Assembly (NCBI GenBank): GCA_963749115.1
Contig: CAVVLP010000005.1
Location: 123,334-187,333 of the forward strand
Length of the DNA stretch: 64,000 nt
Direction of reading: 5' to 3'
From: SZUA-36 sp963749115
GTDB taxonomy: Bacteria > Pseudomonadota > Gammaproteobacteria > Xanthomonadales > SZUA-36
Both the position numbers and the translations under genes were made by a program. The notes under the pieces are model-generated. The model saw nothing but the letters and a program-made list of their open reading frames with translations. It was not told the DNA's origin and made no database searches. Below, piece after piece: positions 28,320-38,563 of the stretch. Each line of letters starts with the position of its first letter. Within the stretch, counting starts at the first letter, position 1.

Positions 28320-29604
28320 TTAGTCCGGCTTCCCACCGCGTACCGGGTTATTCGGGTGCTCGGTCCAGTTCAGGTAAGGCAGGCCGTTATCCACCTCATT
28401 CATCGAGATGCATTTTGGTACCGGGCAAACCAGGTAGCAGAGGTTACAGCCGACACATTCCTCGTCAATGACCGTGTAAGTGCGCTTGCCGTTTTCATCT
28501 TTTTCGGCCCTGATGGCCTGGTGTGAGGTGTCTTCACAGGTGATGTGGCATAGACCGCATTCGATACATTTATCCTGGTCGATGGCGGCGATGGTTTTGT
28601 AATTCAGATCGAGGTACTGCCAGTCGGTGACATTCGGAATGGCAGCGCCACGGAAATCTTCAAGCGTGGCATAGCCTTTTTCATCCATCCAGTTGTTGAG
28701 GCCGTCGACCAGGTCATCGATGATACGGAAACCGTAACGCATCGCTGCTGTACAGATCTGTACGCTGCCGCAGCCCAGTGATATGTATTCCGCCGCATCA
28801 CGACCAGTTGCTGATACCACCGATACCTGAAATAGGCAGGTTCCTGGTGTGCGGGTCGCGGGCAATTTCGGAGACCATGCTCAGTGCGATGGGTTTCACT
28901 GCCGGTCCGCAGTAGCCACCGTGGACACCTTTTCCTGCCACGGTTGGGGTTGGTGCCATGATGTCGAGGTCAATGGAGACAATAGAATTGATCGTATTGA
29001 TCAGCGATACCGCATCTGCACCGCCATCAAAGGCTGCACGGGCAGGGCGTCTGATATCCGAAATATTGGGTGTCAGTTTGACGAAAACCGGTAGGTTCGT
29101 GTGCACCTTGCACCATTCTGTAACTTCCTGAATATATTCAGGAACCTGGCCAACTGCCGCGCCCATACCACGTTCGCTCATGCCATGCGGGCAACCGAAA
29201 TTCAGTTCCACACCATCACAACCGGTCTGTTCGACTTTTTTCAGGATATCTTTCCAGGCCTGCTCGGTGCACGGCACCATCAATGAAACGACCAGTGCCC
29301 GGTCCGGCCAGGACTTTTTGACCGCGGTGATTTCATCCAGGTTGATTTGTAAGGGCCGGTCGGTGATCAGCTCGATGTTGTTGAAACCCATCATGCGCTG
29401 GCCGTTGAAATCTACCGAACCGTAACGTGAGCTGACATTGACGATGGGCGGGCCGTCTTCACCGAGCGTTTTCCAGACCACACCACCCCAGCCTGCCTCG
29501 AAGGCCCGCTCGACGTTGTAGCGTTTGTCAGTGGGTGGGGCGGATGCCAGCCAGAAGGGGTTGGGTGAGGAAATACCAGCGATTTTGCAACTCAGGTCAG
29601 CCAT
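28320..29604 (-). CDS. preA: NAD-dependent dihydropyrimidine dehydrogenase, catalytic subunit, +1 frameshift
   Basis: The N-terminal FMN barrel resembles dihydroorotate dehydrogenase (PNPFWLASAPPTDKRYNVER, ELNFGCPHGMSERGMG, FVKLTPNISD, GIGGIS). The C terminus carries two [4Fe-4S] ferredoxin motifs, CIECGLCHITC and CVGCNLCYLVCP. With PreT it reduces uracil and thymine to the 5,6-dihydro forms. One extra T near 28803 splits the gene; removing it gives GGISNWRDAAEYISLGC and about 427 residues, the normal length. Its start overlaps the end of preT by eight bases. It is the last gene of the pyrimidine operon and converges with the TIR gene across a 9-bp gap. Confidence 0.92.
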
Positions 29605-30934
29605 GATTCAGATACTCATTGATGCTTAAGGCGGCGATTTTGCCATCCTGTACCGCGGTGACGGTCAGGTCTTTGCCCGCTGTGCAGTCACCACCCGCCC
29701 AGACATCCGGCAGGCTGGTGTGTTGAAACTCATCCACTTTGATACGACCACCTGACAACTCAGGTTTTTCACTGCCAGTCAAGTGGTGAAGCGTCCAGCG
29801 CCTGGCCGATCGCCTTGAATAACTGGTCGGCGGGTAAGACAAAGGTTTCACCGGTTCCGGTCAGGCTGGCCGTTGGCGTTCATTTCGGTGTATTCAAATT
29901 CTACTGCAGTCAGCTGATCGTCTTCTGTCAGGATGCGATGCGGTTGCGCATGGGTACGAATCAGCACACCGTTGGTCTGGGCCACTTGCTGTTCATACAC
30001 CGTCGCGCCCATTTCATCAAAACCCCGCCGGTAAACCATGGTGACGGATTCAGCACCCAGTTTCTTGATCTGCACTGCCATATCGATGGCCGTGTTGCCA
30101 CCACCGATTACCACCACCTGGCGGCCGACCGGTAAGGTCGACAGGTCTTGCTGACGTATGAGTTCGATAAAATCGACGGCATTGTAAACACCATCAAGCT
30201 CTTCGTTTTCCAGTCCCAGCGCATTTACAGTGTTGTGACCGAGACCGATAAACACGGCGTCGAAATCTCGACGTAGTTCAGCCAGTTCAAAATCTTCACC
30301 AAGGGTTTTGCCTGTTTCCAGATTGATGCCGCCGATATCGAGGATAAATGCAACTTCTCTTGCCGCCCGGTCGTCCAGCATTTTGTAGGCCGCGAGTCCG
30401 TATTCGTTCAGACCCGCCAGGCTCATCACGTGACTCGAATACGGTCACGTTGTGACCGAGCATCGCAAGACGGTGTGCACAGGACAAACCGGCGGGTCCG
30501 GCACCCACCACTGCAATTGTCTTTCCACTTTCAGCCCCACGCTTGAATGGTTGAATCCCGCGTTCAAATAAATGGTCCGTTGCATAGCGTTGTAACTGCC
30601 CGATCACGACCGGTTTTTCTTCCGATGTGTTTTTAACGCAAACCTGTTCGCATAATTCTTCGACCGGGCAGACATTGCCACAGGTATTACCCATGATATT
30701 TTCGCTGAGGATGGTATAGGCTGCGCCGGTCACATTACCGCTCGCGATCTTGCGGATAAACCCCGGAATATCGATATCGGTCGGGCAGGCCTCGGTACAG
30801 GGTGCATCATGGCAGAACAGGCAGCGGGCGGATTCCTGGATGGCCTGCAGTTCCGTCAGTGGTGTATGCAGTTCAGAAAAATTCTGCCTGATCTCTTCAG
30901 GGTCAAGTCGCCCACAACGGATATCAGCACTCAT
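29597..30934 (-). CDS. preT: NAD-dependent dihydropyrimidine dehydrogenase, NADH/FAD subunit, three +1 frameshifts
   Basis: The N-terminal GltD-like cluster region shows CLFCHDAPCTEACP and GNVCPVEELCEQVC. An FAD site, AVVGAGPAGLSCAHRLA, and an NAD site, VVVIGGGNTAIDMAVQ, follow, with a C-terminal WAGGDCTAGKDLTVTAVQDGK that closes the FAD domain. It passes electrons from NADH to PreA. Single extra bases near 30414 (GGG run), 29868 and 29777 break the frame. Correction restores RDEPGGLNEYGLAAY, SLTGTGETFVLPADQLFKAI and LDGSEKPELSGGRI, about 444 residues. The start codon overlaps the stop of the NCS1 transporter gene. Confidence 0.92.
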
Positions 30935-32382
30935 CAGGCACGTTTCCTCATCAATACATAATAGACCAGGCTCGAAATACCAAGACCGATAAACCAGGCA
31001 TAGTTATACAGGTCAACAACAAAGCCGCTACCGGAATACAGACCGACATTGGCCAGGAACCCGGGAATATTGGGCAATACACCAATCACCAGTGCAATGA
31101 TGGCCATCGGGTTGATACCGGCATAGATCCCCTTGCTTCGGTACAGGTCTTCTACATTCAGCTCGGTTTTCCGGATCAGGAAATAATCGACCAGGATAAT
31201 ACCGATCACCGGGCCGAGCAGGGCGGAGTAACCGATCAGCCAGGTAAAGATATAACCACTGGGATCGGCAATCAGTTTCCAGGGCATGATAAGAATACCG
31301 ATGATACCGGTGATATATCCACCGCGTTTGAAGTCTATTTTTGACGGCATCAGGTTGGAAAAGGCATTGGCAGGGCCAACCACGTTGGCGGCGGCATTGG
31401 TGGATATGGTGGCAATGATGACCGCGATCATCGAGAAGAAAACCACCATGGGGGATTCAAAACGCCGCACCAGGACCACCGGGTCCCAGATGGCTTCACC
31501 GAAAATGATAATGGTCGCACTGGTGACCGCCACACCGATAAATGCAAACAGGGTCATGGTGCTCGGCAGACCGGATAATTGCCCGATGACCTGGGCACGC
31601 TGGGAGCTGGCGTAACGGGTGAAATCGGAAATGTTCAGGGTCAGGGTAGCCCAGAAACCGACCATGGCTGTCAGGCTGGGCCAGAAAAGATCCCAGAACT
31701 CAGCGGAGCTCTGGAATTTTGAACCGGCTTGCAGCATCGGACCGAACCCGTTTGCGCCCTGGAAGGCCCAGGCAAGCAGGGCCAGGCCACAGAGCAACAG
31801 GAAAGGTGCAGCCACGTGCTCAAGGATGCGGATTGAATTGATACCCTTCCAGATCAGCCAGATATTCATCACCCAGAACAGCATAAAACAGGCAAACTGG
31901 ATCAGGCTGACACCGACCCATTCCGGCATCATGGCCGGACCATCGGCGACGAAGGGCCAGATGATCAACACGATAGTATAAATGGCGGCCCCGCCGATCC
32001 ATGTCTGTATGCCAAACCAGCCGCAGGCCACAATGGCACGCAACAGGGACGGGATGTGCGAACCCCGCACACCGAATGAGGCACGCGCAAACACGGGAAA
32101 TGGAATGCCGTATTTTGTACCCGCATGACCCGACAGCGACATCGGTACGAAAACAATCAGGTTACCCAGCAGCACGGTCCACATGGCCTGTTGCCAGCTC
32201 ATACCACCATCGATCAGGGATGCTGCAATCATGTAGGACGGGATGTTGACTGCCATACCCACCCACAGGGCGAAGAAACTGATCGCTTTCCAGTCACGGT
32301 GTTCGGCCGGTACGGGTGCTATATCCGCATTACTGAGGTCCAGTTCGGACCGCAGGTGGCTGACCAGGTGTTCATGACCCAC
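30934..32382 (-). CDS. NCS1-family nucleobase:cation symporter
   Basis: A 482-residue integral membrane protein with about twelve hydrophobic spans. Family signatures include the N-terminal RDWKAISFFALWVGMAVNIP, GIPFPVFARASFG and NISDFTRYA. NCS1 proteins import uracil, cytosine, allantoin or hydantoins with Na+ or H+. Its place inside the pyrimidine operon, between beta-ureidopropionase and preT, points to uracil/cytosine or a dihydropyrimidine as cargo. The frame is intact. The gap to the upstream gene is only 4 bases, so co-transcription is nearly certain. Confidence 0.92.
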   Translation of the reverse strand: MGHEHLVSHLRSELDLSNADIAPVPAEHRDWKAISFFALWVGMAVNIPSYMIAASLIDGGMSWQQAMWTVLLGNLIVFVPMSLSGHAGTKYGIPFPVFARASFGVRGSHIPSLLRAIVACGWFGIQTWIGGAAIYTIVLIIWPFVADGPAMMPEWVGVSLIQFACFMLFWVMNIWLIWKGINSIRILEHVAAPFLLLCGLALLAWAFQGANGFGPMLQAGSKFQSSAEFWDLFWPSLTAMVGFWATLTLNISDFTRYASSQRAQVIGQLSGLPSTMTLFAFIGVAVTSATIIIFGEAIWDPVVLVRRFESPMVVFFSMIAVIIATISTNAAANVVGPANAFSNLMPSKIDFKRGGYITGIIGILIMPWKLIADPSGYIFTWLIGYSALLGPVIGIILVDYFLIRKTELNVEDLYRSKGIYAGINPMAIIALVIGVLPNIPGFLANVGLYSGSGFVVDLYNYAWFIGLGISSLVYYVLMRKRA

Positions 32383-32386
32383 GTAT

Positions 32387-33254
32387 CTATAGTTCCGTCA
32401 ATGCGCCATAGGTTTCAGGCCGCCGGTCGCGGTAAAACTGCCAGGTATTGCGAACTTCCCTTATCAGGTCGAAGTCAAGATCGGCGATGACCATCTCATC
32501 CTCGGTCTCACTGGCCTGGGCGACGATCTGGCCACGCGGGTCGGCAAAATAGGATGAACCATAAAAGCGACCGATATTCCACGGTGCTTCCTCACCAACA
32601 CGGTTGATGGCCGCGATAAAGTAACCATTGGCGGCTGCATGGGCTGTCTGCTCAAGCTCCCACAGGTACTGGGAAAGACCGGCAACGGTGGCGGATGGGT
32701 TAAATACGATTTCTGCACCGTTTAAACCCAGGCAACGGGCGCCATCCGGAAAATGCCGGTCATAGCAGATATACACACCCACCTTTCCATAGGCCGTATC
32801 GAATACCGGGTAGCCGAGGTTGCCGGGTTTAAAAAAGAATTTTTCCCAGAAACCCGCGACCTGTGGAATATGGTTTTTACGGTATTTACCAAGGTAGCGT
32901 GCCATCGGCGTCGATGACCGCGGCGGTATTGAAATAGACACCGGTCATATGTTCTTCATAGATCGGTACAACGATGACCATCTTGTATTTACGTGCGTAT
33001 TCGCACATCAGTTGCGTGGTTGGCCCATCGGGTATGGCTTCCGCCGCGTCATACCATTTGACATCCTGGGAAGGACAAAAATAGGGCCCGGTAAAGATTT
33101 CCTGAAAGCACAGCATTTGCACGCCTTTTTCACCGGCCTCTTCGATATAGGGAATATGCGCCTCGATCATGGCCTTGCGGTGTGCCGCTACGCTTTCGTC
33201 GCCGTGTAACTTGTTGGCCATCTGCACGATCGCGGCTTTTACAATTCTGGACAT
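32387..33254 (-). CDS. Beta-ureidopropionase (N-carbamoyl-beta-alanine amidohydrolase), +1 frameshift
   Basis: Nitrilase-superfamily protein with the catalytic triad in MLCFQEIFTGPYF (Glu), GKYRKNHIP (Lys) and GVYICYDRHFPDGAR (Cys). The sequence is close to the pyrimidine-degrading members that release beta-alanine, CO2 and ammonia. One extra base near 32900 splits it; without it, VIDADGRYLGKYRKNHIPQV reads through and the protein is about 288 residues. It lies between the dihydropyrimidinase and transporter genes in the operon, which fits step three of reductive uracil breakdown. Confidence 0.92.
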
Positions 33255-33295
33255 AGGTTTTCTCTCTTGTCGGCTGGTCTGCCTAAACCGGCAGT

Positions 33296-34690
33296 TTAAG
33301 TATAGGAATTAAACGGCGGACGTTTCAGGTATTTGCCAAAACCTTCACCAACAAACGCCTTTCCTTCATCGATGGCAACCGTGCCACGCAGGATGGTCGT
33401 GCGGGTTTTACCCTGGACCTGCCAGCCCTCGTAGGCGTTGTAATCAACGTTCATATGATGCGTATCGGCCGATATCGTGTGTTCGACTTCGGGGTCAAAT
33501 ATGACAATGTCAGCATCGGAGCCAACCGCAATGGTGCCTTTACGCGGGAACAGACCAAAAATCTTAGCGGCACCGGTTGAAGACATTTCAACAAACTTGT
33601 TCAGACCGATACGACCTTTCGCAACACCCTCGCTGTAGAGCAGTTCAAAACGGTTTTCTACACCGGGTGCGCCGTTGGGGATTTTCGAGAAATTATCTTT
33701 GCCCATGGCTTTCTGATCCATGCAAAACGGGCAATGATCAGTGGCTACATGGTGTACGAGGTTCTGGTTCATACCGGCCCACAATGCATCCTGGTCTTTT
33801 TTCTTGCGAAGTGGCGGGCTCATGACCACCTTGGCGCCTTCAAAGCCTTCCCTGAAATAATAGGAATCATCCAGCAGCAGGTACTGGATACAGGTTTCAA
33901 CATGCACTTTCTGGTTGCGCAAGGTGGCAGCCTTGACCTTTGCCAGGGTTTCCTCGCAGGTGGTGTGCACGATATAGAACGGACAACCGGTTTCATAGGC
34001 GATGTCAATCGCGCGGCCGGCAGCTTCGGCTTCGCAAATGGCCGGACGTGAGAGTACGTGGTATTTCGGTGCGGTGTTACCGGCCGCCAGATTCCTCTGG
34101 ATATTGCTGTCGATCATGTCACCGTTTTCCGTATGCGCGGTGACGATGCCGCCTTCTTCGACCAGTTCCTGCATCAGTTCATACATTTGCCGGTCATCAA
34201 TCATCAGTGCGCCCTTGTAGGCCATGAATATCTTGAAAGAATTGATGCCATGCTTATTGATAACGGCCGGAAGTTCCTTACGTGTGTTGTCGTTAAAATC
34301 AGTTACGGCACAGTGAAACGCGTAGTCTCCCACCGCGTGCCCGTCTGCTTTTTCATGCCATGTCTCAATGGCTGCCTCGAGGCTGTCGCCCTGCGTCTGG
34401 ATAGCGAAGTCAATGATGGTGGTGGTGCCGCCGTGCAATCCGGCCAGCGTGCCGCTTTCAAAGCTGTCACTGGCATGGGTGCCCATAAACGGCAGTTCCA
34501 TGTGGGTGTGGGCGTCGATACCGCCCGGGAAAAGGTAACAGCCGGTGGCATCGATCTCCCGGTCAGCCGAAACATCCAGCCGGGTGCCGATCATGGAGAT
34601 CAATTCTCCCTCGATGTACACATCTGCGCGGTAACGGTCAGTGGCGGTAACAACGGTACCGTTCTTGATTAACAATGAGCTCATGTTCAT
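33296..34690 (-). CDS. Dihydropyrimidinase (D-hydantoinase type)
   Basis: An amidohydrolase of about 464 residues with GGIDAHTHMELPF (first two metal ligands), NSFKIFMAYKGAL (the lysine carboxylated to bridge the metals), GIVTAHTENGD, HVETCIQYLLLDD and ATDHCPF (final metal Asp). It opens the ring of dihydrouracil or dihydrothymine to the N-carbamoyl acid. The ORF can be extended to 34765, but AGGAG lies just before the ATG at 34690, and an ATG two codons later (34684) is also possible. First gene of the operon; diverges from cytosine deaminase. Confidence 0.93.
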   Translation of the reverse strand: MNMSSLLIKNGTVVTATDRYRADVYIEGELISMIGTRLDVSADREIDATGCYLFPGGIDAHTHMELPFMGTHASDSFESGTLAGLHGGTTTIIDFAIQTQGDSLEAAIETWHEKADGHAVGDYAFHCAVTDFNDNTRKELPAVINKHGINSFKIFMAYKGALMIDDRQMYELMQELVEEGGIVTAHTENGDMIDSNIQRNLAAGNTAPKYHVLSRPAICEAEAAGRAIDIAYETGCPFYIVHTTCEETLAKVKAATLRNQKVHVETCIQYLLLDDSYYFREGFEGAKVVMSPPLRKKKDQDALWAGMNQNLVHHVATDHCPFCMDQKAMGKDNFSKIPNGAPGVENRFELLYSEGVAKGRIGLNKFVEMSSTGAAKIFGLFPRKGTIAVGSDADIVIFDPEVEHTISADTHHMNVDYNAYEGWQVQGKTRTTILRGTVAIDEGKAFVGEGFGKYLKRPPFNSYT

Positions 34691-34756
34691 GCCTCTCCTG
34701 CCAACGGTGGTTTGATTCAGGGTACCATGATAGAAGTAAATTCGCAGGGTATCAGG

Positions 34757-35195
34757 ATGGATCAATTTCTTAAAGCCGCATTAGATGAGGCGAACAAGGG
34801 TCTGCGCGAAGGTGGAATCCCGATCGGTTCGGTGATCGTTTACAAAGGGGATATTATCGGCAGAGGGCATAATCGCCGGGTTCAACAGGGCAGTACGGTA
34901 TTGCATGGCGAAATGGATGCTTTTGAAAATGCCGGCCGTCAGCCCGCCAGCGTTTACCATCGAGTGCACGCTATACACAACATTGTCTCCCTGCTCCATG
35001 TGCAGTGGCGCTATTTTGCTTTATGGCATACCAAGGGTGGTTGTAGGTGAAAACCTCACTTTTATGGGTGAGGAAGCACTATTGCGCTCCCGGAGTGTGC
35101 TTGTTGAAGTCTTACAGGACGACACCTGTGTGCAGATGATGAAGACCTTCATCACTCAATACCCGGAACTCTGGAATGAGGATATCGGGCTCTGA
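34757..35195 (+). CDS. Cytosine deaminase (fungal FCY1-like zinc type), +1 frameshift
   Basis: A small cytidine-deaminase-fold protein, about 145 residues once corrected. Zinc ligands appear in VLHGEMDAFENAGR (His50, catalytic Glu52) and TLSPCSMCSGAILLYGIPRV (Cys79, Cys82). The combination LYTTLSPC..C and GIPRVVVGEN closely resembles yeast cytosine deaminase rather than TadA. One extra base at about 34961-34965 diverts the frame to an early stop at 35048. It would convert cytosine to uracil, feeding the divergent reductive pyrimidine operon 66 bases away. The start was chosen at ATG 34757, where the family N terminus begins. Confidence 0.87.
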
Positions 35196-35221
35196 CAAGG
35201 GCACCCTGGGGCTGGCCCTGA

Positions 35222-35656
35222 CTATTCGCAGTTGCCGATCCTTTTTCCTTCCCAGGTCATAACGAAACCCATTTTCTGGCCGGAAAACTCCGCGCTCATG
35301 GTACCGTTTCCGTTAATCGAATCGCCGTTGGAGGTGAATTCCCAGTGCCCTTCCATCACCGGACCACCTTCGGTCGGGCAGTTAATAGACCAACGGGCCG
35401 TGTTACCGTCGACCGTCATATCCGTGATATTGCAGGGGTTATCCTCTTCCATATTGAAGCTTTCCGGGCTGATTTCACTATCTTTAATGCACTCCTTGAC
35501 AGTGGTAGTGCGTGGTTGAGGCATCATGGTCATCGTCATGGTAGAGGTCATTTCCCACATGCCGGGATTGATGGAAACACCGTCGGCACTGGCGGTGCTG
35601 GCAAGAATTACGGTCGCAAGACCTGTAAGGATGACATGAAAGCGCATAACAAACAC
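35222..35656 (-). CDS. DUF3617 periplasmic protein
   Basis: A 144-residue protein with a signal peptide (RFHVILTGLATVILASTASA) and the DUF3617 pattern: INPGMWEMTSTMTM, a TTVKECIKD segment, and a paired-cysteine beta domain (DNPCNITD, SINCPTEGG) ending in GNCE. Function is not known for the family; members are periplasmic. An ATG at 35647 is an alternative start. It converges with the cytosine deaminase gene and is probably not part of that pathway. Confidence 0.75.
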   Translation of the reverse strand: MFVMRFHVILTGLATVILASTASADGVSINPGMWEMTSTMTMTMMPQPRTTTVKECIKDSEISPESFNMEEDNPCNITDMTVDGNTARWSINCPTEGGPVMEGHWEFTSNGDSINGNGTMSAEFSGQKMGFVMTWEGKRIGNCE

Positions 35657-35790
35657 CTCGATAAGATTTGATGAATTAATGAGGTATCAATTCTAAAGGA
35701 TGTCCCGGCAAAAAACCCGCTAAACATCCCGTTGTCCTGATGTTTGGGGGATCGAGTGTCTTCGTTTTTGTGATTAAGCATAATAGGCTC

Positions 35791-36762
35791 ATGAAAAAAC
35801 AAAAAATGGGTAACAGCGAATTACAGGCTTCAGGCATTGGTTTGGGTTGTATGGGGATGTCGGAATGGTATGGTCCGACCAATGATGAGGAATCCCTGGC
35901 TACGATCAGTTCGGCCTTTGATATGGGACTTAATTTATTTGATACAGCAGATGTTTATGGCAACGGCCATAACGAAACCCTGCTGGGAAGGGCACTTGGT
36001 AAGATTCGGCACGAGGTGATCCTGGCAACAAAGTTCGGGTTTCTGCCAAACGAGGCCGGTTTGAATGGCCGTCCGGAATATGTAAAAAAAGCCTGTGATG
36101 CCAGTCTGTCAAGACTTGGAACGGACTATATCGATTTATATTACCTGCACCGGATTGATCCGCAGGTACCGTTGACAGAAACCGTTGGGGCCATGGCTGA
36201 TCTCGTCAGTGAAGGAAAAGTCAGGTATTTAGGGCTTTCTGAAGTCTCTGCGGCCAGTCTGAAAAATGCGCACGCCGTGCATCCCATCACCGCACTGCAG
36301 TCCGAATATTCCATCTGGGTACGGGATATTGAAAAGGAAATCATGAGTGCCTGCCGTGAACTGAGCGTAGCCATGGTCCCCTACAGTCCGTTGGGGAGAG
36401 GCTTTTTAACCGGAAAACTAAGCAGGCCGGACCAGTTTGGAGAAGGGGATTACCGGAAAGATATTCCCCTGTTCCAGGCTGAGAACTTTGAGGCCAATCT
36501 GAATATCGTAAAGGAACTGGAGAGCATAGCAGGCTCAAAAAACTGCAAAACAGGGCAAGTAGCACTGGCATGGCTAAACGCGCAGGGTGACGACATTTTC
36601 CCGATTCCCGGAACCAAGAGAAGGACTTACCTGAAGGAAAATATCGAATCCCTGGAAATTAGCCTGACAAATGACGAACTCAGCAGGATCAACCGGGTTT
36701 CACTACTGGTTCAAGGCAACCGGAAAAACGACGCAGGAATGAAAATGATCGATCGCTCCTAG
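35791..36762 (+). CDS. Aldo/keto reductase
   Basis: A 323-residue TIM-barrel oxidoreductase with GLGCMGMSEWYG, FDTADVYGNGHNETLLGRAL (catalytic Asp and Tyr), VILATKFGF (Lys) and YYLHRIDP (His), plus an NADPH-binding end, IPGTKRRTYLKEN. It is of the YajO/AKR13 kind that reduces aldehydes and ketones. The ORF could start at 35740, but the ATG at 35791 begins the standard MKKQKMGNSEL. It overlaps the stop of the convergent hemerythrin gene by a few bases. Confidence 0.9.
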   Translation: MKKQKMGNSELQASGIGLGCMGMSEWYGPTNDEESLATISSAFDMGLNLFDTADVYGNGHNETLLGRALGKIRHEVILATKFGFLPNEAGLNGRPEYVKKACDASLSRLGTDYIDLYYLHRIDPQVPLTETVGAMADLVSEGKVRYLGLSEVSAASLKNAHAVHPITALQSEYSIWVRDIEKEIMSACRELSVAMVPYSPLGRGFLTGKLSRPDQFGEGDYRKDIPLFQAENFEANLNIVKELESIAGSKNCKTGQVALAWLNAQGDDIFPIPGTKRRTYLKENIESLEISLTNDELSRINRVSLLVQGNRKNDAGMKMIDRS

Positions 36763-37151
36763 CCCAGTTGATTGTGCAGCCGTGCATCAAAACCTTTGAA
36801 ATGATGGCTAAACCAGTCTGACAGTCTGTTTGCAAGCAGTTCTCTGCCGCTATCCGGATCTTCTGCGAAGTGGAATATCATATCCTGAATCTGGTCCAGC
36901 AGGCGTTCATGGTCCTGCTTGTGATCCTCAAATTCAGCATAGTTGGCTTCCTGCATCAGGAGCTCTTCGAGCGCAAAATGTGCCGAAATATCGGTCTGGA
37001 TGTCAGTCAGCATGGATTCGATGGTGGACGTGTCCAATGGCTGGTTAAGTTCTTCGTAGAGATGATTGATCTGCGCGATCAATGATTCGTGTTCCTGATC
37101 AATCGTTGCGTTACCAACGGAAAACTCCTGTGTCCATTCAATCTGTGCCAT
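36759..37151 (-). CDS. Bacteriohemerythrin
   Basis: A 130-residue four-helix protein with di-iron ligands in TIDQEHESLIAQIN, ISAHFALEELLM, HKQDHERLLDQI and WFSHHFKGFDARL. It reversibly binds oxygen and may store, transport or sense it. Full length, starting WTQEFSVGNATID as in other single-domain bacteriohemerythrins. Its nearest upstream gene is a di-haem peroxidase on the same strand, 191 bases away with a terminator between them, so it probably has its own promoter. Confidence 0.93.
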   Translation of the reverse strand: MAQIEWTQEFSVGNATIDQEHESLIAQINHLYEELNQPLDTSTIESMLTDIQTDISAHFALEELLMQEANYAEFEDHKQDHERLLDQIQDMIFHFAEDPDSGRELLANRLSDWFSHHFKGFDARLHNQLG

Positions 37152-37302
37152 AAGTCTTCATACCTTTTGGATGAATTATTTTTCACAGGTGGGCGAACTT
37201 AGCCACCAGGTTTTTCTTACACTTTGACGGGGCCAGATTATACAGAATGTTTTTAATAGCAGGGAGGGTGCATTGCAGTTCTGTCAATAGAGCTAATGAA
37301 AA

Positions 37303-37330
37303 CCTGGAAAGCGGCGGGCCGCTTTCCAGG
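37303..37330 (-). terminator. Rho-independent terminator of the di-haem peroxidase gene
   Basis: A perfect 12-bp stem (CCTGGAAAGCGG, 4-base loop, CCGCTTTCCAGG) is followed on the minus strand by TTTTC. It starts 13 bases beyond the peroxidase stop codon. Confidence 0.85.
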
Positions 37331-37342
37331 CAAAGATACCTA

Positions 37343-38332
37343 TTAAAATGGTGTTGGCTGAGGAGTTTTGTCTGTTGAAGGCGGCAGTATCGGGAGCACG
37401 AAAGAAGGTTGCTCACCGGTCAGTGTTTTGAGGAATGCCACGATCTGGTCAATGTCGGCTTGTTCAAATTTCCGGCCCAATTGCAAACGACCCATGATAT
37501 CCACAGCCTCATCCATTGTGGCCGCTTCGCCATCATGAAAGTACGGATAAGTCATATCGACATTACGTAAGGTTGGTACCTTGAATTTAAACCGGTCAGC
37601 ATCCTTGCCGGTGACGCCTGCCAGGCCCTGGGCATCATTCTTTGTTTCATACGGCGAGACCAGACCCATTTTCTGGAAGGACGTACCACCGACTGCAGGA
37701 CCCATATGGCAGGCCACGCAACCGCTGCTTTTGAAAAGCTGGTATCCGGCCAATTCCTGTGCACTGATCGCCTGGGTATCACCCAGCAACCACTGATCGA
37801 AGCGGCTATTGGGTGTAACCAGTGTTTTCTCGAATTCTGCAATTGCCTCGGTGACCTGATCGATGTTGATGCAATCCGGACCGAACACCCGGGTGAACTC
37901 AGTCACATAGGCCGGGATGGACTCCAGTACCTCCAAGGCAAGTGTATGTGTGAAAGCCATTTCACCCGGATTGGCGATAGGCCCGCCAGCCTGCTCCTTG
38001 AGATCGGCCGCACGGCCATCCCAGAACTGGGCGACGTTCATGCTGGAGTTAAGCACCGTGGGTGCGTTGATTGGCCCCTGTTGCCAGTTGTGTCCAATAG
38101 ATGTTTTTAAATTGTCAGTACCGCCCATGCTCAGGTTGTGGCAGGAGTTGCAGGAGATGAATCCTGACTTTGACAAACGCGGATCGAAGTACAGCTTTTT
38201 ACCCAACTCGACCATGGCCAGATTGATCTCTTTAACGGGCTCAATGGGTGTGATCGGTTCCTGCGCTGCAACGCAGACTGAGAAAGAGAGAATCAAGGTC
38301 AACGTGAACAATTTGATAATGGGGATACGCAT
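37343..38332 (-). CDS. Di-haem cytochrome c peroxidase
   Basis: A 329-residue periplasmic protein with a signal peptide (LFTLTLILSFSVCVAA) and two haem c sites, CNSCH (61-65) and CVACH (205-209). The linking sequence GHNWQQGPINAPTVLNS and the C-terminal FKVPTLRNVDMTYPYFHDG are typical of bacterial CcpA/MauG-type peroxidases. It reduces hydrogen peroxide with electrons from small cytochromes or azurin. Intact frame and normal length. A strong terminator follows. Confidence 0.93.
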   Translation of the reverse strand: MRIPIIKLFTLTLILSFSVCVAAQEPITPIEPVKEINLAMVELGKKLYFDPRLSKSGFISCNSCHNLSMGGTDNLKTSIGHNWQQGPINAPTVLNSSMNVAQFWDGRAADLKEQAGGPIANPGEMAFTHTLALEVLESIPAYVTEFTRVFGPDCINIDQVTEAIAEFEKTLVTPNSRFDQWLLGDTQAISAQELAGYQLFKSSGCVACHMGPAVGGTSFQKMGLVSPYETKNDAQGLAGVTGKDADRFKFKVPTLRNVDMTYPYFHDGEAATMDEAVDIMGRLQLGRKFEQADIDQIVAFLKTLTGEQPSFVLPILPPSTDKTPQPTPF

Positions 38333-38563
38333 AATCTATTACCTCCGTTTGATTTTCTTTAGCGAAAACAGGGCCAACAGGCGGTTCAAATTATACGTAG
38401 TCAATATTAATACAAGATTAAAATAACTAGAGATTTGGTGATTAAACGCAGAACAAAAACGGTTTATCACAGTCAGATAGAGTAAGTGAGATAAGGGCGG
38501 GAAAACGACACACCAAAGTGGTATGATCCGCAGTCGTTTTTTTATTGGTCCCCGGAGTTTGTT

